Positions 34,945 through 38,439 of a stretch of DNA of 38,439 nucleotides are shown in pieces. How positions within the stretch are numbered: position 1 is the first letter of the stretch; the number at the start of each line of letters is the position of its first letter. The stretch comes from Acidobacteriota bacterium (GTDB lineage Bacteria > Acidobacteriota > Terriglobia > Acidiferrales > UBA7541), in contig QHYM01000112.1 in assembly GCA_003223295.1 (NCBI GenBank), forward strand, positions 1 through 38,439, in the 5' to 3' direction. The notes under the pieces were generated by a model. The model had not been told where the DNA came from. It made no database searches and saw only the letters and a program-made list of their open reading frames with translations. A program made the translations under genes and the position numbers.

Positions 34945-36297
34945 ATGGCAAATTCCCGCCTACCCCAAAGATCGCTCTTTCCCGGCCTCGCATTGCTTTT
35001 TGTCGGCCTGCTCCTTTTAGTACACAACTATCGCGGGCTGGATATTTCGCATCTGCTCGGCCATTGGTGGCCTCTTCTCATCATCTTTTGGGGCGCTATC
35101 AAGCTCTATGAACGCACTGCCGCCAGCCGCTCTGGCCAGCCAAGCGCTTCACCCATCTCCGGAGGCGAGATTCTCCTGGTCCTTGGGCTCCTTTGCCTTC
35201 TTGGAATCGTTGCCGGCGTCGACGTCGTCAAACACAAATTTCCGTTCGACGAATTCCCCGTCAGAGGCGACCGATTCGATTTCGACCTGAACGCAGAACC
35301 GAAAGCCGTTCCAGCCGATTCCCGCATTACCGTTCGTAACGTTCGCGGCGATATCAGCGTGCGCTCCGGCGACGAATCGCAAATCCGCGTGGACGGCAAG
35401 AAAAACATCAAGGCATGGAGCGAGACGGACGCTGAACACATTGCTTCTGCAATCTCCGTCGAAATTGTCAAGAACGGCGATGGCTACGAAATTCGCCCGG
35501 TAAATGCCGGTAGCGGCGATTCACGCGTCGGCTTGAACTTGGACATTTCCGTCCCGAAAAAAGCTTCGCTCACCATTCGTAATGAGCGAGGCGATGTTTC
35601 CGTGTCCGACATGGACAAGCCGGTGATCGTCAGCACCACACGAGGAGACGTCGAAGTCCGCGACACCGCAGGCGACGTCGCCATTGATACGGGCAAGGGC
35701 GACATCAAAGTGTCCGACACCAAGGGAAACGTCAAGATTTCCGGCCACGGCGGCCAAGTTAACATATCCTCTGCAACCGGCGGGCTGACCATTGACGGAG
35801 AATTCTTTGGCCCCATCCGCGCCGACAAAATTGCCAAGGGTGTGCGCTTTGTTTCCCAGCGCACCGACCTCACGCTCACACAGCTCACGGGCCACATGGA
35901 AACGGGCTCGGGCAACCTCGAAATCGCCGACGCTCCCGGCAATCTGACGCTGCGCACCAATTCCTACGACATCTCCATTGAAAACGCCGGCGGCAAAGTG
36001 AAAGTCGACAATCGCAACGGCAACGTCGAGGTGCGTTTCTCGTTTCCTCCCAAGGAAGACATCGAGATTACCAACTCTTCTTCTCCCATCACGCTAATCC
36101 TGCCGGAGTCCTCCAACTTCGAGATTGGCGCGGACTGCCACTCCTGCGACGTCGATTCCGAATTTTCGGCGGATTCCCTGAAACACGCATCCGCTGGCGG
36201 CGATTCTCATTTGGAAGGAAAATACGGTAACGGCCGCGGTCCCAAGATCATCCTGAGAACCAGTTACGGCTCGATCTCCATTCGCAAAACCAGCTAA
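34945..36297 (+). CDS. LiaF-type TM domain plus DUF4097 beta-helix envelope protein
   Basis: The 450-residue protein has three hydrophobic segments in the first 105 residues (LFPGLALLFVGLLLLVH, HWWPLLIIFWGAI, ILLVLGLLCLLGIVAGV). An extracytoplasmic right-handed beta-helix of DUF4097 repeats follows (about 120-450). The repeats have a rhythm such as RGDISVRS, RGDVSVSD, RGDVEVRD, KGDIKVSD, SGNLEIAD and NGNVEVRF. DUF4097 proteins are adhesin-like and often sit with LiaF or PspC domains in envelope-stress loci. It is the last gene of the ECF operon and may be its sensor or effector. The next gene is convergent. Confidence 0.85.
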   Translation: MANSRLPQRSLFPGLALLFVGLLLLVHNYRGLDISHLLGHWWPLLIIFWGAIKLYERTAASRSGQPSASPISGGEILLVLGLLCLLGIVAGVDVVKHKFPFDEFPVRGDRFDFDLNAEPKAVPADSRITVRNVRGDISVRSGDESQIRVDGKKNIKAWSETDAEHIASAISVEIVKNGDGYEIRPVNAGSGDSRVGLNLDISVPKKASLTIRNERGDVSVSDMDKPVIVSTTRGDVEVRDTAGDVAIDTGKGDIKVSDTKGNVKISGHGGQVNISSATGGLTIDGEFFGPIRADKIAKGVRFVSQRTDLTLTQLTGHMETGSGNLEIADAPGNLTLRTNSYDISIENAGGKVKVDNRNGNVEVRFSFPPKEDIEITNSSSPITLILPESSNFEIGADCHSCDVDSEFSADSLKHASAGGDSHLEGKYGNGRGPKIILRTSYGSISIRKTS

Positions 36298-36370
36298 GAG
36301 CAGCGACCCGCAAGTGCAGGCATCCACACGCAAGGCAGAGATCAGCGCGACGAGAGCAGACCTAACTAAG

Positions 36371-37735
36371 TTACGCCCCCACAACGTAACCGGAGCTGGC
36401 CGCGAGCTGGCCCAACTGCTGCATCGGGGTCGCAGACGACGAACCGCCGCTACTGAGAATTCCCCCAAACAAATTTTGCAGGCACGGCGCAGCAAGGAGT
36501 GGCGTGTGCGGAGCCGGCAAACTCGGCACTGTAGCGTCGGGCTGATTGAAATTCAATGCGTTCGCAAGATTGAAAATATCACTGCTGGCATCGCGCGGCG
36601 TCAGCGGCGCGAGTCCCCAGCGCCATTCAATCAGCTTCAGCACCGAAGTGTGATCGTACACCAGCGAATTCACGAGCGGGCTGCCGGGATTTCCCTTCGT
36701 GAACGGAGATGCGATCACCGTGGGCACGCGCAACCCGAGCAAGGTTTTCCCGTTCACAATGTCGGTGTCGAGCTGGTTTGCCGCCGTGGCGCGCGGCGGC
36801 GCGACATGCTCGAAGAAGCCGCCCCATTCGTCGAAGTTCACGATGAACACCGTGTTCGCCCACTTCGGCCCATTCGCCACCGCTTCGAATGTTTTATAAA
36901 GGAATTTGTCTCCTTCGCGAATGTCCGCGTGAGGATGGTCGTCGTTGCCCGTGCCGTCATCCAGAATCGTGTAGCGCGGGTCCACAAAGGACACCGGGGG
37001 GAGCGTTCCGGTGGCCGCTTGCACAAGAAACTCCGCGTAGAGTTTCGATATTCCGAGGTACTTCGCCCCCCACAGCGCGAGGAAGGGGACATTCGAATAA
37101 TAATAATTGGCGCTCACGCCCGCAGCCGCGAGCCGGTCCCAAATGGTCGGCACCGAGGTGAAGTTAACGCTGTCGGTCAAGCGATCCGTCTGCGCGGCAT
37201 GGAGAAAGATCCGGTTCGGGAAAGTCGGTCCGAGGATCGAAGGGAAATAGCGATCGCAGGTCGTATAGTTTCGCGCCAGCGCGGCGAAAAACGGAATGTC
37301 CGCTTCGCCGTAATAACCGATGGAGTAGACGTCGTTGCTCCCCGCCCGCAGAAACCCGTCCATCAAGCCGTTGTCATATTCCACGCGCCCGCCGCTATAG
37401 GAATGATCCGGACTCGGATGAGGACACCCCGTATTGTCGCCTGAGAGCGAATGCGTCGCGTGCGAGACGCCGTTCTTGTCCACGAACGTCAAGCCAGCCT
37501 GCTTGCCGTCGGCATTGGTCAACCAGCCAAGGAAATGATCGAAGCTGCGGTTCTCCATGGTTACCACGACGATGTGCTCGATCCCCGAGTTTTCCGGATT
37601 GGGCAACGGCTGTAGAGTTCCTTGTGCAAACAAGCTATTCCCCGGGTTATTTCCCGAGCGACAGGCCCCTCCAGCCAACATAGCTCCCGAGGCAAGTCCA
37701 ACGGTTTTCAGCAAGTCGCGACGATTCATCTTCAT
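36371..37735 (-). CDS. Tat-exported phosphoesterase (phospholipase C / acid phosphatase family)
   Basis: The 454-residue protein starts at ATG 37735, with GGGAG eight bases upstream, and has the Tat signal MNRRDLLKTVGLASGAML. The catalytic phosphoesterase domain opens with HIVVVTMENRSFDHFLGWL. It includes GPTFPNRIFLHAAQT, the metal-site NFDEWGGFFEHVAPP and RVPTVIASPF. These are hallmarks of the bacterial phosphatidylcholine-hydrolysing phospholipase C / AcpA superfamily. Reaction on phospholipids versus phosphomonoesters is not decided by the sequence. It is predicted to be exported folded. Confidence 0.9.
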   Translation of the reverse strand: MKMNRRDLLKTVGLASGAMLAGGACRSGNNPGNSLFAQGTLQPLPNPENSGIEHIVVVTMENRSFDHFLGWLTNADGKQAGLTFVDKNGVSHATHSLSGDNTGCPHPSPDHSYSGGRVEYDNGLMDGFLRAGSNDVYSIGYYGEADIPFFAALARNYTTCDRYFPSILGPTFPNRIFLHAAQTDRLTDSVNFTSVPTIWDRLAAAGVSANYYYSNVPFLALWGAKYLGISKLYAEFLVQAATGTLPPVSFVDPRYTILDDGTGNDDHPHADIREGDKFLYKTFEAVANGPKWANTVFIVNFDEWGGFFEHVAPPRATAANQLDTDIVNGKTLLGLRVPTVIASPFTKGNPGSPLVNSLVYDHTSVLKLIEWRWGLAPLTPRDASSDIFNLANALNFNQPDATVPSLPAPHTPLLAAPCLQNLFGGILSSGGSSSATPMQQLGQLAASSGYVVGA

Positions 37736-37910
37736 GACCACACTCCCTGGAAGAAAAAGGTTTCGAGTTTTCGGACGTTCTTGGCAACGCCCGCGGGCCG
37801 GGAGAAGGATGGGAACTGCAGGATAAAACATTGGGGAGAACTAGCAATCCGGTGTAAACCTGAGATGAATTTCTGGGAAAGTAAAACCGGACTGCAATCG
37901 GGAATTTACC

Positions 37911-38439
37911 CTAACGCTCGGCTAGCCGGTTCAACTCCGAGAAAAACGCGGGGAAAGACACACCCGCGCAATCGGCGTCGCGAATCACGGTGTTTCCCTC
38001 GGCGGCCAGCCCCGCAACGGCGAACGCCATCGCAATGCGGTGATCGCCGCGTGGCTCAATTTCTGCTCCGCGCAATTTCCCTGCGCTACGCCCTGCCACA
38101 CTAAGCCCGTCCGGCCGCTCTTCTATTCGCGCGCCCATGCGACGCAAATTTTCGGCCAACGCCGCGATTCGGTCGCTCTCCTTCACGCGCAGTTCTCCCG
38201 CGTCGCGAATCTCAATGCCTTCTTCCGTGAACGGGCCAAGCGCGGCCAGCATCGGCAATTCATCAATCACCAGGGGGATGCGTTCGCCGGCAATAACCCC
38301 CCCTTTGAGGGAAGCGCCTTTTACGGCCAGGTCGCCGATGATTTCTCCTTGCGAGCTCTTCAGCCCGAGCATTTGAATCGAAGCGCCCATTTCGGCAAAT
38401 ACGTCGAGAATCGCCGTACGCGTGGGATTCAAGCCAACA
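37911..38439 (-). CDS. aroA: EPSP synthase (AroA), C-terminal part
   Basis: The gene runs off the window; about 176 residues are visible, ending at TAG 37911-37913. AroA transfers an enolpyruvyl group from PEP to shikimate-3-phosphate in aromatic amino acid synthesis. Recognisable features are LNPTRTAILD, the catalytic-Asp IDELPMLAALG, LRVKESDRIAALAENLRRMG and GDHRIAMAFAVAGL, followed by a short C-terminal helix (FPAFFSELNRL). The frame is intact to the edge. Confidence 0.96.
   Translation of the reverse strand, partial: VGLNPTRTAILDVFAEMGASIQMLGLKSSQGEIIGDLAVKGASLKGGVIAGERIPLVIDELPMLAALGPFTEEGIEIRDAGELRVKESDRIAALAENLRRMGARIEERPDGLSVAGRSAGKLRGAEIEPRGDHRIAMAFAVAGLAAEGNTVIRDADCAGVSFPAFFSELNRLAER

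Noticed and set aside
36314-37444. 376-codon open frame antisense to the phosphoesterase
   Set aside because: Arg/His-rich sequence typical of an antisense shadow; the minus-strand gene has clear catalytic motifs.

Overview
The window reads as a chromosomal piece of a Gram-negative, fairly GC-rich bacterium, most likely an Acidobacteriota member and probably from a genome or metagenome assembly. The inference rests on gene style: large secreted S9, M28 and M19 peptidases, Tat signals, a hopanoid cluster beside lipid A genes, B-box/LiaF-type/DUF4097 proteins behind an ECF sigma factor, a TonB C-terminal domain, and palindromic intergenic elements. No rRNA, tRNA, CRISPR array, insertion sequence or phage gene was found.

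Layout. 1-92 is the tail of an isoprenylcysteine methyltransferase-like gene. 93-547 is a long leader with paired palindromes in front of a hybrid histidine kinase (548-2767). Then come a serine beta-lactamase-like hydrolase (2991-4433, +), a hairpin-rich intergenic element (about 4478-4595), a secreted S9 peptidase (minus), a Tat-exported alanine-racemase-like protein (minus), a zinc-ribbon protein (minus) and a small ABM-fold protein (+).

9958-20160, all on the minus strand, is a compact hopanoid operon. In transcription order it holds squalene-hopene cyclase, a radical-SAM-like protein without its cysteine motif, HpnA, HpnG, two zinc-type alcohol dehydrogenases, a single-chain HpnC-HpnD fusion and HpnE. 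It can make hopene from farnesyl diphosphate and carries part of side-chain processing. The usual adenosylhopane synthase HpnH is not in the window. Directly upstream and co-directional are a LpxL/HtrB-type acyltransferase, LpxD and a MobB-like P-loop protein. A divergent ArnT-like glycosyltransferase follows, so this is an outer-membrane lipid island.

24748-31739 carries an alpha/beta hydrolase with Asn at the nucleophile position, a double GNAT protein, an M28 peptidase fused to a TonB C-terminal domain, an M19 dipeptidase with an altered metal motif, NrdR and a flippase-like membrane protein. 31942-32475 is a peroxiredoxin-like gene interrupted by one in-frame TGA exactly where the active-site Cys of a CxxC motif belongs. 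A stem-loop follows immediately, so it is a strong selenoprotein candidate (UxxC). 32690-36297 is an ECF sigma / anti-sigma / envelope-protein operon. The window ends with a Tat-exported phosphoesterase and the C-terminal part of AroA.
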